From positions 62,001 to 126,000 of the forward strand of contig JAOKTT010000001.1 in assembly GCA_028336245.1 (NCBI GenBank): 64,000 nt of DNA, in the 5' to 3' direction. A program made the translations under genes and the position numbers. This document shows positions 28,025 to 37,508 of this stretch, in pieces. Numbering within the stretch: position 1 is the stretch's first letter; every line of letters begins with the position of its first letter. The notes under the pieces are model-generated. The model was not told the origin of the DNA. It saw only the letters and a list, made by a program, of their open reading frames with translations, and ran no database searches. The stretch is from Polaribacter sp. (GTDB lineage: Bacteria; Bacteroidota; Bacteroidia; Flavobacteriales; Flavobacteriaceae).

Positions 28025-30766
28025 ATGAAAAATAAAATAATAGGTGTTCAACTATTCATTTTTGCATTCTGTATCAGCTGGATACAAGGGCAAAACGTAG
28101 TTAATTTCACATCCGATGAGGGCTTTACCAATGGAGCACTTTACAATCAGACTGGTTGGGATTCAAATTATCAAACAGCAACCTGGAATGTGGATGCTAC
28201 TCAAGGCTTAGTATCCACCTCTGACGAATGGAAAAGAGCAGCTTGGGGGCAAGAATTTGCATTGTCTGGAACAGGAGATCAAATAACTTTTAGGGTCGAT
28301 TTAAATTTTACAGGAAACTTAACTGCTCAAAACAATCCGATGATTAAAATTGGCTTTAGTTCAAGCAGCGCTGTTAGTACTTCAAATCCGCCTTCAAATA
28401 CCGTCTTTTTATCCACAACAAATGACAGTGAGGATACTCCAGGAGGGGCACTTCAACTCCGTAACAATACAAATAATGCTCCCCTAAGTTTAGAAACTGT
28501 TTTATCCATTTCTGATTGCCAAGGGTCAAATGGAACAACAGATGATTTGGCTGTTTTGGTGACATTCACATTAGGCACAGCTGCGGATACATCTACACTC
28601 TCGGCAAAATTACTTAATGTTACCGATGGAACCGCTTCAAGTATTGGATCATACACCGGGGTTAGCGCAGCTATTTATGCAGCTGCAACGTCTAAAATTT
28701 ATGGTTTTTTCCATGCACAATCATTTAAAAGCGGAAACTCAATTTCGGCAATAAATGTAAAAAAAGTTAGCATGACTACAAATGTAGACGTGTTCCCAAA
28801 AATAAAAAGAAGGATTGGCGGCATTTCTTTACTAGATCGAACTAAATATTTTAATATTCATTCAAACCCAAATGATGTTGAGAATGGTTTCTACTCTAAT
28901 TACAATGTGAGTCAAAGTGGAAGAGCTTTTTGGTCTCCAGGGTCGGCAGCCATGCAAAATACAGGCGTAGTTGGTGTTTATCCAGACCCTATTACTGGAG
29001 GCACTGCAGAGCTAAGAGAGGTGCGCAGATACATAGCAACTGATCACCCAAACAAAGTGTATGCAGCAGGACTTGATCCAATAGCGTTTGCAGATTGGAC
29101 TGTAGACTATTTTAAAAATCGTGTCGCTCCATTTTCACGACCTGAATATTACGAGCCAATGAACGAACCCTTTGTTCATGCGCGTGATTTTTATGACGAA
29201 CCCGATTGGAATTCGGCTGCAGAAGCTAGAGTGAAACTTGAGATGACTCAGTTTTTTAAGCAAATTGGACAAAAAATTCATGCCGCCTCCGAACTCGCCA
29301 ATATGAAGATCCTTGGATATTCTGCTGCATTTCCATCATTTGAAAAGAATGATTTTTCTATTTGGAATCAAAATATGAAACTATTTATGGATGAAGCTGG
29401 TGAGGATATGGATGCTTTTTCTACACATTTGTATGACGGCATCAATCAAATTGGCCAGGACACTAAAAGATCCGGTAGTAATATGGAAGCCATTTTAGAT
29501 ATGATAGAAACCTACAGCTATGTAAAATGGGGAATTATTAAACCGCATGCCATCACAGAATTTGGAGGTATTGAAAATGATGAATTTAGTGATCTTAGCA
29601 ATATGCAATCCATACGCTCTCAAAATGCAATGCTGTTTAGCCTTTTGGAGAGAACGGATCGAATGGAAATCGCAATTCCCTTTACAACGGGTAAATCTAC
29701 ATGGCACATCACAGAAGAAAATAATTATATGCCCTACAAAGCAGTGTTGTACAAACCAATCCCTTTAGGGGTGCCATTAGATCAAGTCACAGGCTGGGAA
29801 TTTACAAATAGAATTTACTTTTATGATTTATGGAAAGATCTTGCTGGTGATAGAGTATTAATTAAGTCAGATAATAGAGATATTCAAGTACAAGCATTTA
29901 TGAATAGCAACAAATTGTATGTTGCCCTCAACAATTTAGATGATTTTGACCAACCTATTAATTTAAATCTGAATGGAAACCTACCTGCAATTAGTAGTGT
30001 AAGAATTAAATCCTTGACAATTCACCGAGACGCGGATCCAGATTATACGGATCAATTATTTTCAACACATCCAGAAACGCATACCCTTTCTAAAAACGAA
30101 ACGACTTTAATTGAATATACTTTCTCAGAATCGCCTACTTATGACAATCTAATTGAATCTGAACGTTATTATAGCCAGACCTATTTAAAAGCCATACAAG
30201 CAGGTCAACCAATTAATTTTAATTTTAATAATGTTTTTACTCCCACTTCTGGATATGCAACTCTAGCAATGAGTATTGGGCGAAAGCATAACCGTTCAAA
30301 AGCACCAACTGTTTTAATTAATGGGGTCTCCATTCCTGTGCCTAGTAATTGGAAAGGCTATAATCAAACAAGTAGGGACGATTTTTTTGGAGCCATTGAA
30401 ATTCCTGTGCCAATAAATCTTATCCAACCGGACAACACTATTTCTATCACTTTCCCTGATAGTGATGGGCATATAAGCTCTGTTGTGCTAACTGTAGATT
30501 CCTTAAATTCAACCGTTTTGGGGATGAATACAACTGAGAGTGCTCTTGGAAGAAATAAATTAAAAATCTATCCCAACCCCAACACTGGTATAGTTCAAAT
30601 TATAAACGCTGAAGTAGGAAGTATGATTTCTGTCTATGCAATTACTGGTGCTAAGGTATTTACAAGTAGGTATGACAAAACCTCCATAAACTTAGAACAT
30701 CTAAGCAATGGACTTTATTTTGTTAGGGTGCATAATACCACTTTGAAGCTAATCATAAAGCGATAG
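28025..30766 (+). CDS. GH86 beta-agarase/beta-porphyranase with N-terminal accessory module and type IX secretion tail
   Basis: A 913-residue secreted enzyme in three parts. After the signal peptide, residues of about 24-255 form a beta-rich accessory module (NFTSDEGFTNGALYNQTGWD to NVKKVSM) also found alone at 32262-33239. Residues of about 260-840 are GH86 with acid/base E381 (YEPMNEPFVHA) and nucleophile E512 (AITEFGGIEND). Residues of about 840-913 are a type IX sorting domain (LKIYPNPNTGIVQI, LSNGLYFVRVHN), so it should be exported to the cell surface or medium. It is the likely first attack on the intact galactan. It is followed after four bases by the SGNH gene. Confidence 0.9.
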   Translation: MKNKIIGVQLFIFAFCISWIQGQNVVNFTSDEGFTNGALYNQTGWDSNYQTATWNVDATQGLVSTSDEWKRAAWGQEFALSGTGDQITFRVDLNFTGNLTAQNNPMIKIGFSSSSAVSTSNPPSNTVFLSTTNDSEDTPGGALQLRNNTNNAPLSLETVLSISDCQGSNGTTDDLAVLVTFTLGTAADTSTLSAKLLNVTDGTASSIGSYTGVSAAIYAAATSKIYGFFHAQSFKSGNSISAINVKKVSMTTNVDVFPKIKRRIGGISLLDRTKYFNIHSNPNDVENGFYSNYNVSQSGRAFWSPGSAAMQNTGVVGVYPDPITGGTAELREVRRYIATDHPNKVYAAGLDPIAFADWTVDYFKNRVAPFSRPEYYEPMNEPFVHARDFYDEPDWNSAAEARVKLEMTQFFKQIGQKIHAASELANMKILGYSAAFPSFEKNDFSIWNQNMKLFMDEAGEDMDAFSTHLYDGINQIGQDTKRSGSNMEAILDMIETYSYVKWGIIKPHAITEFGGIENDEFSDLSNMQSIRSQNAMLFSLLERTDRMEIAIPFTTGKSTWHITEENNYMPYKAVLYKPIPLGVPLDQVTGWEFTNRIYFYDLWKDLAGDRVLIKSDNRDIQVQAFMNSNKLYVALNNLDDFDQPINLNLNGNLPAISSVRIKSLTIHRDADPDYTDQLFSTHPETHTLSKNETTLIEYTFSESPTYDNLIESERYYSQTYLKAIQAGQPINFNFNNVFTPTSGYATLAMSIGRKHNRSKAPTVLINGVSIPVPSNWKGYNQTSRDDFFGAIEIPVPINLIQPDNTISITFPDSDGHISSVVLTVDSLNSTVLGMNTTESALGRNKLKIYPNPNTGIVQIINAEVGSMISVYAITGAKVFTSRYDKTSINLEHLSNGLYFVRVHNTTLKLIIKR

Positions 30767-30770
30767 CGGG

Positions 30771-32165
30771 ATGTTTAAGAAAAGGTCTCTTATTTTTTTA
30801 TGCATTATTTTCATACATTTATTGAAACCCCAGCCAGCAGATGCGCAGGCCCCTACATCTAAAATTTTTGAGAGTGGAAATACCATTTGCTTTTTAGGGG
30901 ATAGCATTACTCATGGTGGACAGTTTCATGAATTCTTGCAGCTTTTCTATGCTACACGGTTTCCAAGTCTAAAACTTACCTTTTATAATTGCGGCATTGC
31001 GGGAGATAACGCCGAAGGAATGCATTACCGCTTTAAGGATGATGTACTTGTGCATCATCCAAGTCATGTGTTTTTAATGACCGGCATGAATGATGTGATA
31101 CGGACGCTCTATTTTGAAGGTAAAGCTTCCGATGAGGTTATAAGAAAACGAAAAAATGCGCTGTCTGAATACAAACAAAACACAAATATATTAGCAAAAA
31201 AAATTAAAGCATCGGGAATCACCCCAATATACCTCACGCCTTCAATTTACGATCAATATTCAAAGATTGAGCGCGCGAATAATAAGGGCTGTAATGATGC
31301 CCTCATTGCATGTTCTGACCAAATTAAATCAATTGCAAATGAGTATAACACCGCCGTTGTTGATTTAAATACGCGAATGAAAAACATCATGGACCGAGAA
31401 CTTCAGAATGATTCTTTGTTTACTATTGTTGGCAAAGACCGCGTACATCCAGAAACCACAGGGCACTTCATTATGTTTCATGAGATTTTATCTACTATCG
31501 AGTCTTCTAGTGTGGTCGCTAAAGTCTCCATTGACCTAAATCAAAAAAATCGAATTAAAACAGAGAACTCCTGTGTAGATGAGCTGCATGTTTCAAGTGA
31601 AAAAATTTCTTTTAACTGCCTAGAAAACAGCTTGCCCTTTCCCACAAATAATGCAATGGATAAAGCCATTTCTTTACTTCCTTTTGAAAAAAATTTTAAC
31701 CAAGAAATCCTTCAAATTATTGGTCTGGAAGATGGTGACTATGCATTTTTTATTCAGGATAAATTGATAACTACTTATTCTGCAGAACAACTTAACGAAG
31801 GAGTCAATCTTTCAACTGAATCGAATACACCGCAATACAAACAAGCACAAGAAATCATGGCGCTTTGTGAAGACTATCGAAAAACAGGCTATCAACTAAG
31901 AGCGGTTCCGTTTATGGTCTTTAAATACCTTCGAGATTACACCGGTCCTAACAATGTACCTAGTACACAAATTCACTTGGAAAAAAAGCTAAAAAAAATG
32001 AAAGGCGCAGCGTTTTATAAGTATATAAAAAAAAGCATGCAGGACTATTATGAGGTTCTTCCAAAACAAGATTCATTAAATAACCGATTAAAAAAAATAG
32101 CGAAAGAAATTTATAGAAAAAATAAGCCCACCAAAAGGAGCTGGTCAATTGTTAAAAATGAATAG
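30771..32165 (+). CDS. SGNH/GDSL-family esterase, secreted
   Basis: A 464-residue protein with signal peptide (ending near ADAQAPT) and an SGNH-hydrolase fold. Block I is ICFLGDSITHGGQFHE with nucleophile S45, block II has NCGIAGDNAEG, block III is MTGMNDV and block V is DRVHPETTGHF. These enzymes remove acyl esters, often acetyl groups, from carbohydrates. The C-terminal 200 residues are an extra helical region rich in lysine of unknown role. The gene starts four bases after GH86, so it is almost surely co-expressed. The esterified group on this glycan is unknown. Confidence 0.85.
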   Translation: MFKKRSLIFLCIIFIHLLKPQPADAQAPTSKIFESGNTICFLGDSITHGGQFHEFLQLFYATRFPSLKLTFYNCGIAGDNAEGMHYRFKDDVLVHHPSHVFLMTGMNDVIRTLYFEGKASDEVIRKRKNALSEYKQNTNILAKKIKASGITPIYLTPSIYDQYSKIERANNKGCNDALIACSDQIKSIANEYNTAVVDLNTRMKNIMDRELQNDSLFTIVGKDRVHPETTGHFIMFHEILSTIESSSVVAKVSIDLNQKNRIKTENSCVDELHVSSEKISFNCLENSLPFPTNNAMDKAISLLPFEKNFNQEILQIIGLEDGDYAFFIQDKLITTYSAEQLNEGVNLSTESNTPQYKQAQEIMALCEDYRKTGYQLRAVPFMVFKYLRDYTGPNNVPSTQIHLEKKLKKMKGAAFYKYIKKSMQDYYEVLPKQDSLNNRLKKIAKEIYRKNKPTKRSWSIVKNE

Positions 32166-32261
32166 TGCGTATAAAGTAATTTGTAACACAAATATGAACA
32201 TTTGTAATACACTGTTAAAAAGTCTACGTTTATTTTTAGCTAAACTTTAATTCAATATATT

Positions 32262-33239
32262 ATGAAAAAATTTTACTTTTTATTATTTGCTTTGACAGCA
32301 AATTTTTTGACTGCACAAACGACCGTAAACTTTACAACCGAAGAAGGCTTTACAGATGGAGCTCTTTACAATCAAACAGGTTGGGACTCACATTTCTCTG
32401 GCACTACTTGGTTGGTTGATACATCCATCGGTGCTTTAACTCTATCAAATAATTGGCAAAGAGCAGCTTGGGAACAAGGCTTTTCAGTTTCTGGGGCTGG
32501 TGAATCTATTACTTTTAGAGTTGACCTTAAGTTTTTGGGTACTATGGGCACCAATAACAATCCACTTATAAAAATTGGGTTTAGTTCCTCAAGCGATGTG
32601 GCTACCTCCACACCCCCTAATAATAGTGTGTTTTTAAGAACAATGAATACTGATTCGCAACTGCAACTTGGAAATAATTTGAATAATGGGGAGTTATCTC
32701 CAAATGCATCCCTTCCAATAGCTGATTGTCAAGGTACAGGCGAGTCGGATGATTTAGCAGTGCTCGTCACATTAACTCTTGGTGCAGATGCCGCCAGTTC
32801 AACAATCTCTGCTAAATTAATGAATTTAACAGACGGAACTGAATCTGTTATTGGTTCATATACTGGTATTAGTGCAGCTGTCTTTGCAGCAGCAACAACT
32901 AATATTTATGGTTTTCTACATGCTCAATCATTAACTACAACTGGAAATAATGCAATAACACAAATTCAAGTAAGTTCGGTTACTATGACAAACGAAAATT
33001 CACTAAATACAGAATCATACGCTCGATCTACGTTTAACTTATCACAAAACCCAATTGAAGATATCGTACAACTCAAAGGAGTCGAAATAGGGCGTAAAAT
33101 CTCTATTTACTCAATAACAGGTGCAAAAGCAAGTAATCATATTTATGACGGTAGCCCGTTAAATCTTAGTCATCTAAGTACTGGGGTTTACTTTATGCAA
33201 GTGCCTGGATTTACAACTCAAAAACTAATAAAGAAATAA
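32262..33239 (+). CDS. Stand-alone secreted protein made of the GH86 accessory module plus type IX tail
   Basis: A 325-residue secreted protein: signal peptide to about residue 18, then one module of about 225 residues (NFTTEEGFTDGALYNQTGWD), then a type IX sorting domain (LSTGVYFMQVPGF). The module is closely similar over its length to residues 24-255 of the GH86 enzyme at 28025-30766, including the conserved run GFSSSS and the shared ADCQG-like and GSYTG phrases. No catalytic motif is seen, so a carbohydrate-binding role is my inference. It is 96 bp after the SGNH gene and is followed by a hairpin, so it closes the operon. It has no named family that I recognise. Confidence 0.75.
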   Translation: MKKFYFLLFALTANFLTAQTTVNFTTEEGFTDGALYNQTGWDSHFSGTTWLVDTSIGALTLSNNWQRAAWEQGFSVSGAGESITFRVDLKFLGTMGTNNNPLIKIGFSSSSDVATSTPPNNSVFLRTMNTDSQLQLGNNLNNGELSPNASLPIADCQGTGESDDLAVLVTLTLGADAASSTISAKLMNLTDGTESVIGSYTGISAAVFAAATTNIYGFLHAQSLTTTGNNAITQIQVSSVTMTNENSLNTESYARSTFNLSQNPIEDIVQLKGVEIGRKISIYSITGAKASNHIYDGSPLNLSHLSTGVYFMQVPGFTTQKLIKK

Positions 33240-33271
33240 TAGCAATTAGTTAATCAATTAATTTTTTAGAT

Positions 33272-33298
33272 CAAAGCCACCACAATTCGGTGGCTTTG
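33272..33298 (+). terminator. Perfect 10-bp hairpin after the core PUL operon
   Basis: CAAAGCCACC at 33272-33281 pairs perfectly with GGTGGCTTTG at 33289-33298 around a 7-base loop. It follows the stop of the stand-alone module by about 30 bases. The T-tract is poor (GTCTATTC), so termination may be weak. Confidence 0.6.
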
Positions 33299-33364
33299 TC
33301 TATTCTACTCTAGCAGTAAAAATCTATATGAAACTGTGTGTCAGCATTTGGTTGTGTTTTTTTT

Positions 33365-33602
33365 ATGAGGGCAAATACCCCTCCAAACTTGCTCATTCAT
33401 GCTGCAGACGATCAAGTGGTTGTCCCAGAAAATAGCATCTTGTATCATAAAAAGCTGCAAAAAAAATAAGATTTTTATAGAACTGTATATTTTAAAGGAA
33501 GACGGTTACGGCTTTGGTATTTCAGACAGCAATACCGCAACACAATTATGGTTAGAGATCACAAAAGAATGGTTATTTTCTAGCGAGCTCCTCAAAAATT
33601 AG
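33365..33602 (+). pseudogene. Relic of an alpha/beta-hydrolase (carbohydrate esterase-like) gene, C-terminal end only
   Basis: From 33365 a frame reads TPPNLLIHAADDQVVVPENS, the acid-residue loop of secreted alpha/beta-hydrolases, and stops in a run of A at 33468-33470. The next frame then continues KIFIELYILKEDGYGFGI and ends in WLFSSELLKN at 33602. In intact relatives these two parts are one C-terminus with a GGHGFG motif. Here a frameshift in the poly-A run splits it and the catalytic His is Tyr. No upstream two-thirds of the gene is visible. The end overlaps the stop of the convergent sulfatase gene by four bases. Confidence 0.7.
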
Positions 33603-35143
33603 TCAAATTGCAATCTACTGGTGTTTTTGTAAGCATCTCCTACAATATTCTTAAAATCGGCCATCATTTCTTTACTTTTTCCTGGCAGCTTGCTTGCTAA
33701 ATTATTCTGCTGCGATGGGTCTTCTTTTAAATTATAAAGCTGAATATCTTCGCTATTTCCTGTCTCAATGCCTTTCGTTAAAAACATTTTCGGTCCTTCG
33801 TAAGGAGGTATTAATACCCAATCTCCTTGGCGGTAGGCTGTTCTAGAAGTTGCTTCTAAAATTAAGTCAGTCCTGCCTTCCTTAACTTTACCTAGCAATA
33901 AATCCATGTGGTTTTCACTATCTAAATTTGTAATTATTGAATCTGTTAAGGCAGACAGAGAAGACAACCAGTCAACTTGAGAAATAATCGCATCCGATAC
34001 ACCAGGTTTAATACTTCCTTTCCAATAGGTAATAAATGGTACTCGCGTTCCGGCTTCATACAAGCTGTATTTACCGCCTCTTAGATTCCCTGTTGGCGAA
34101 TGGCTTCCCAGCTTAGCAATTGCATCATCTTCATATCCGTCGTCTAATACAGGGCCGTTATCACTAGATAAGAAAATAAGGGTGTTTTCTAGTAGCCCTT
34201 GCTTTTCAAGGGTTTTTATGAGCGCTCCAATACACCAATCTGCTTCTGCAATAACATCGCCTCTTGGGCCCATACCCGTTGCGCCCACAAAACGCGGATG
34301 TGGTGTTCTTGGTACATGCGGTTGCTGCAAGCCATAATACAAAAAGAAAGGTTGTTGCTTATTACTGTTTCGAACATAGGCTTGTACCTCCTCTAAAAAT
34401 ACATCAGCCATGTCTTCATCCACCCAGCGCGCGGCCTGCCCGCCTTTCATATGTCCAATTCGAGGAACCCCATTTACAATGGTTCTGTTGTGTTGGGAAT
34501 CCCCTTTCATTTTTAATAAATGGGGTGCGTCCTCCCCTGTAGGTTCTCCAGGAAAGTTATTTTTATAATCAATTGCTATAGGATCGTTGGGATTGTGATT
34601 GTACACATTTCCATTTTGAATATATACGGTTGGAACCCTGTCTTGTGTTGCAGCCATAATAAAACTATAATCAAATCCAACCTCATTAGGACCAGGCGTG
34701 ATGTGTGTATTCCAGTCAACATTTCCAGTTCCAAGGCCTAAATGCCACTTGCCAATAACCGCTGTTTGGTATCCATTATGACGCAACATTTTAGGAATCG
34801 TCATTTGTGTGGTATCGATTAACAAAGGCGCTGTACCAGGAAGTATTTTCGCATTTCTATTGCGCCATGGATATTGACCTGTTAGTAAGGCATACCTACT
34901 TGGAGTGCAGGTAGCCGAAGTAGCATATCCATTGGTAAATTTAAGACCATTGTTTGCCAAAAAATCAATGTTGGGGGTAGTTAACTCGGTAGCTCCGTAA
35001 GAACTCACATCTCCATAACCCAGATCATCAAGATATATAAAAATTATATTAGGCTTCTGTTTGGTGTTTAGTACCGTTTTATTTTCAATATGTTTACAAG
35101 AACTAAACAGTAAAAAAGCAATAATTGCTATGAAGTTTTTCAT
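33599..35143 (-). CDS. Type I formylglycine sulfatase, lipoprotein
   Basis: A 514-residue S1 sulfatase with a lipoprotein signal (LLFSSCKHI). The first metal motif is FIYLDDLGYGDVSSYG. C79 in CTPSRYALLTGQYPWR becomes formylglycine, and GKWHLGLGT and IFLSSDNGPVLDDGYE follow. The motif set is that of arylsulfatase-A-like S1 members. It is transcribed alone, convergent with the core PUL operon and divergent in nothing visible upstream. The region before it (35144-35317) shows no motif. Its end touches the esterase relic. Confidence 0.93.
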   Translation of the reverse strand: MKNFIAIIAFLLFSSCKHIENKTVLNTKQKPNIIFIYLDDLGYGDVSSYGATELTTPNIDFLANNGLKFTNGYATSATCTPSRYALLTGQYPWRNRNAKILPGTAPLLIDTTQMTIPKMLRHNGYQTAVIGKWHLGLGTGNVDWNTHITPGPNEVGFDYSFIMAATQDRVPTVYIQNGNVYNHNPNDPIAIDYKNNFPGEPTGEDAPHLLKMKGDSQHNRTIVNGVPRIGHMKGGQAARWVDEDMADVFLEEVQAYVRNSNKQQPFFLYYGLQQPHVPRTPHPRFVGATGMGPRGDVIAEADWCIGALIKTLEKQGLLENTLIFLSSDNGPVLDDGYEDDAIAKLGSHSPTGNLRGGKYSLYEAGTRVPFITYWKGSIKPGVSDAIISQVDWLSSLSALTDSIITNLDSENHMDLLLGKVKEGRTDLILEATSRTAYRQGDWVLIPPYEGPKMFLTKGIETGNSEDIQLYNLKEDPSQQNNLASKLPGKSKEMMADFKNIVGDAYKNTSRLQFD

Positions 35144-35317
35144 TTAAAATACTAATTTAAATTTATTTTTGATATTTCAACTTCGATATCATAAATAGTA
35201 ATATCTATCAATATTACACAAAATTCAAGTCCTCATCTGTCTATAATGTACAATTATGTAACACATATTTACTTTTTACTGAACTTTAAGATGTTATGTT
35301 GATTTAATTGAAAATAT

Positions 35318-36340
35318 TTAATGTATCAAATTTTTCAATCTATCAACAGCTTGTTCTGCAGTAATATCTCGTTGTGGCGAACCAAACATTTCGTAGCCTA
35401 CCATAAACTTCTTTACGGATGCACTTCTTAATAATGGTGGATAAAAACTCATGTGCCAATGCCAGTGTTCATTTGGTTCTCCGTTGGTTGGTGATTGATG
35501 AATTCCACTAGAATACGGAAAAGAACATTCAAAAAGTTTGTCGTATGCTTTTGTTATTTTAGAAATTGCATCTGCAAAAGCGAGACGCTCTATATTAGAA
35601 ATCTCAGTAATATTTTTATACTTCACCTTGGGAACAATCATCGATTCAAAAGGCCAAATTGCCCAAAATGGTGTGAGCACAACAAAGTGTTCATTTTGAT
35701 AAATTATACGCTCGTTAACTTCAAGTTCTTGTTTTAAATAATCCCCTAATAGACTACTTTTATTTTTAGTATAATACGTTTTTTGTTTTTGGTCTTTTTT
35801 ATCAACTTCATTGGGTAAGGTTGATTGGCTCCAAATTTGCCCATGTGGATGCGGATTACTGCAGCCCATAACGGCACCTTTATTTTCAAAAATCTGAACA
35901 TAATTAATCATCTCATTTGAAGCTAATTCTTTATACTCTTGCTGCCAAGTCTTAACTACTTTGTCAATATCTTGCACTTCCATATCTGCCAAACTTTTTG
36001 AGTGGTCTGAACTAAAACAAATCACTTTACAAATACCTTGTTCACTTTCGGCTTTACATAAACCTTCAGTTATCGAAAATTTTGGAGAAGTAGTCTGTAA
36101 AGCCGCAAAATCATTAGTAAAGACAAAAACATCTTTATAATCGGGGTTTATCTCTCCATTAATTCTAGTATTTCCAGCGCATAAATAACAGTTTGGGTCA
36201 TGTGCAGGACGTTGTCCATTAGAAACAGCTTCGTTCTGTCCTTGCCATGGTCTTTTTGCTCTGTGAGGTGATACTAAAACCCACTCCCCTGTCAAAATAT
36301 TAAAACGTTTATGCGAATAATTTTGTAAATTTGTATTCAT
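35318..36340 (-). CDS. galT: Galactose-1-phosphate uridylyltransferase
   Basis: A 340-residue cytosolic enzyme of the Leloir pathway that swaps UMP between UDP-glucose and galactose-1-phosphate. The active-site triplet H164-P-H166 is in CSNPHPHGQIW, numbered as in the classical enzyme. Zinc-ligand cysteines YLCAGN and the second His-rich segment NEHWHWHMSFYPPLLR are present. It is the last gene of the minus-strand galactose operon, 14 bp after galK. No epimerase gene (galE) is intact in the window, so GalE must come from elsewhere. Confidence 0.96.
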   Translation of the reverse strand: MNTNLQNYSHKRFNILTGEWVLVSPHRAKRPWQGQNEAVSNGQRPAHDPNCYLCAGNTRINGEINPDYKDVFVFTNDFAALQTTSPKFSITEGLCKAESEQGICKVICFSSDHSKSLADMEVQDIDKVVKTWQQEYKELASNEMINYVQIFENKGAVMGCSNPHPHGQIWSQSTLPNEVDKKDQKQKTYYTKNKSSLLGDYLKQELEVNERIIYQNEHFVVLTPFWAIWPFESMIVPKVKYKNITEISNIERLAFADAISKITKAYDKLFECSFPYSSGIHQSPTNGEPNEHWHWHMSFYPPLLRSASVKKFMVGYEMFGSPQRDITAEQAVDRLKNLIH

Positions 36341-36354
36341 TGTTTTTACTACTA

Positions 36355-37503
36355 TTATGGAACGATCCGTGTTCCTTTTGATAATTTTACTTTAAAGACA
36401 GCGCATGATTTTCCAAATTTTTTCTGAAAACTATCTAATACCTCTTTTTCAAATCTTTTAAAATCTCTTTTTAAAATTAAGTTAATTGTGCAGCCCCCAA
36501 AGCCACCGCCCATCATGCGTGCTCCAAGAATATTTGAGTTCTCTTTTGCGCTATCAACTAAAAAATCTAACTCTTCACAACTTACTTTATACTTAGTACT
36601 CAAACCTTCATGCGATTGATAGAGCAATTTTCCTAATGTATTAATATCATTTTCTTGTATCGCTTCCGAAAATAATTTTACACGTTTATTTTCCTGAATT
36701 ACATATAATGCTTTTTGAAATTCTTCTTCTGTAATTTCTTCTTTGATTTTGTCTAAATCTTCTTTAGACGCATCTCTTAAAGCATCAATCTGCAAAAGCC
36801 TTGAAACTTTTTCACACACTTCTCGTCTTTCATTATAGGCACTTTCGGATAAATCATGCTTTACATTGCTATTAATCAGCATTAATTTATACTCCTTAAA
36901 ATCTATTTTATAAGGTTGAGATTCAACCGTTCTACAATCTAAAAGTAAAGCACTTTTTTTAACTCCAAACATACTCGCATACTGATCCATAATGCCACAT
37001 TTTACCCCTGCGTAATTATGCTCAGCTTTTTGAGAGATTAAAATCATTTCATTTTTAGTTAAGCCTAGTTCAAACAATTTATTTAGTGCAAATGCAAAAC
37101 TATTCTCTAAAGCTGCAGATGATGACAAACCTGCACCTACTGGAATGTTGCCAGCAAAGACACTATTAAAGTTACCAACTTCTTTGCCAAGCTTTTGTAA
37201 TTCTGCAACAACACCTAAAACATAATTTCTCCAACCACCATCTTCTAAGGGTTTGGGATTTTCTATATTAAATTCGCAAAGTTCTTCATTATTTAAGGCA
37301 TACGCTTTACTTACACTTAATTCACTCTTGCTTATGGCAAGCACAATACCTTTATTAATAGCTGCAGGAAATGCGAAACCATCATTATAATCGGTGTGTT
37401 CTCCTATAAGGTTGATTCTACCTGGTGAAAACACCATAAGAGGTTTGGTTTTAAATTGTTCTTTAAAACTACCCTTAACTTCTTTAACTAATTTTTTACT
37501 CAT
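36355..37503 (-). CDS. galK: Galactokinase
   Basis: A GHMP kinase that phosphorylates D-galactose at C1. I start it at ATG 37503 (MSKKLVKEVKG, 382 residues), because the longer 408-residue reading would overlap the symporter gene and starts with an odd Cys-rich stretch. The family signatures are complete: GRINLIGEHTDYNDGFAFP near the start, the ATP loop GAGLSSSAALENSFA and the C-terminal MGGGFGGCTI. It lies between the symporter (5 bp away) and galT, in one operon. Confidence 0.96.
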   Translation of the reverse strand: MSKKLVKEVKGSFKEQFKTKPLMVFSPGRINLIGEHTDYNDGFAFPAAINKGIVLAISKSELSVSKAYALNNEELCEFNIENPKPLEDGGWRNYVLGVVAELQKLGKEVGNFNSVFAGNIPVGAGLSSSAALENSFAFALNKLFELGLTKNEMILISQKAEHNYAGVKCGIMDQYASMFGVKKSALLLDCRTVESQPYKIDFKEYKLMLINSNVKHDLSESAYNERREVCEKVSRLLQIDALRDASKEDLDKIKEEITEEEFQKALYVIQENKRVKLFSEAIQENDINTLGKLLYQSHEGLSTKYKVSCEELDFLVDSAKENSNILGARMMGGGFGGCTINLILKRDFKRFEKEVLDSFQKKFGKSCAVFKVKLSKGTRIVP

Positions 37504-37508
37504 AAGAA

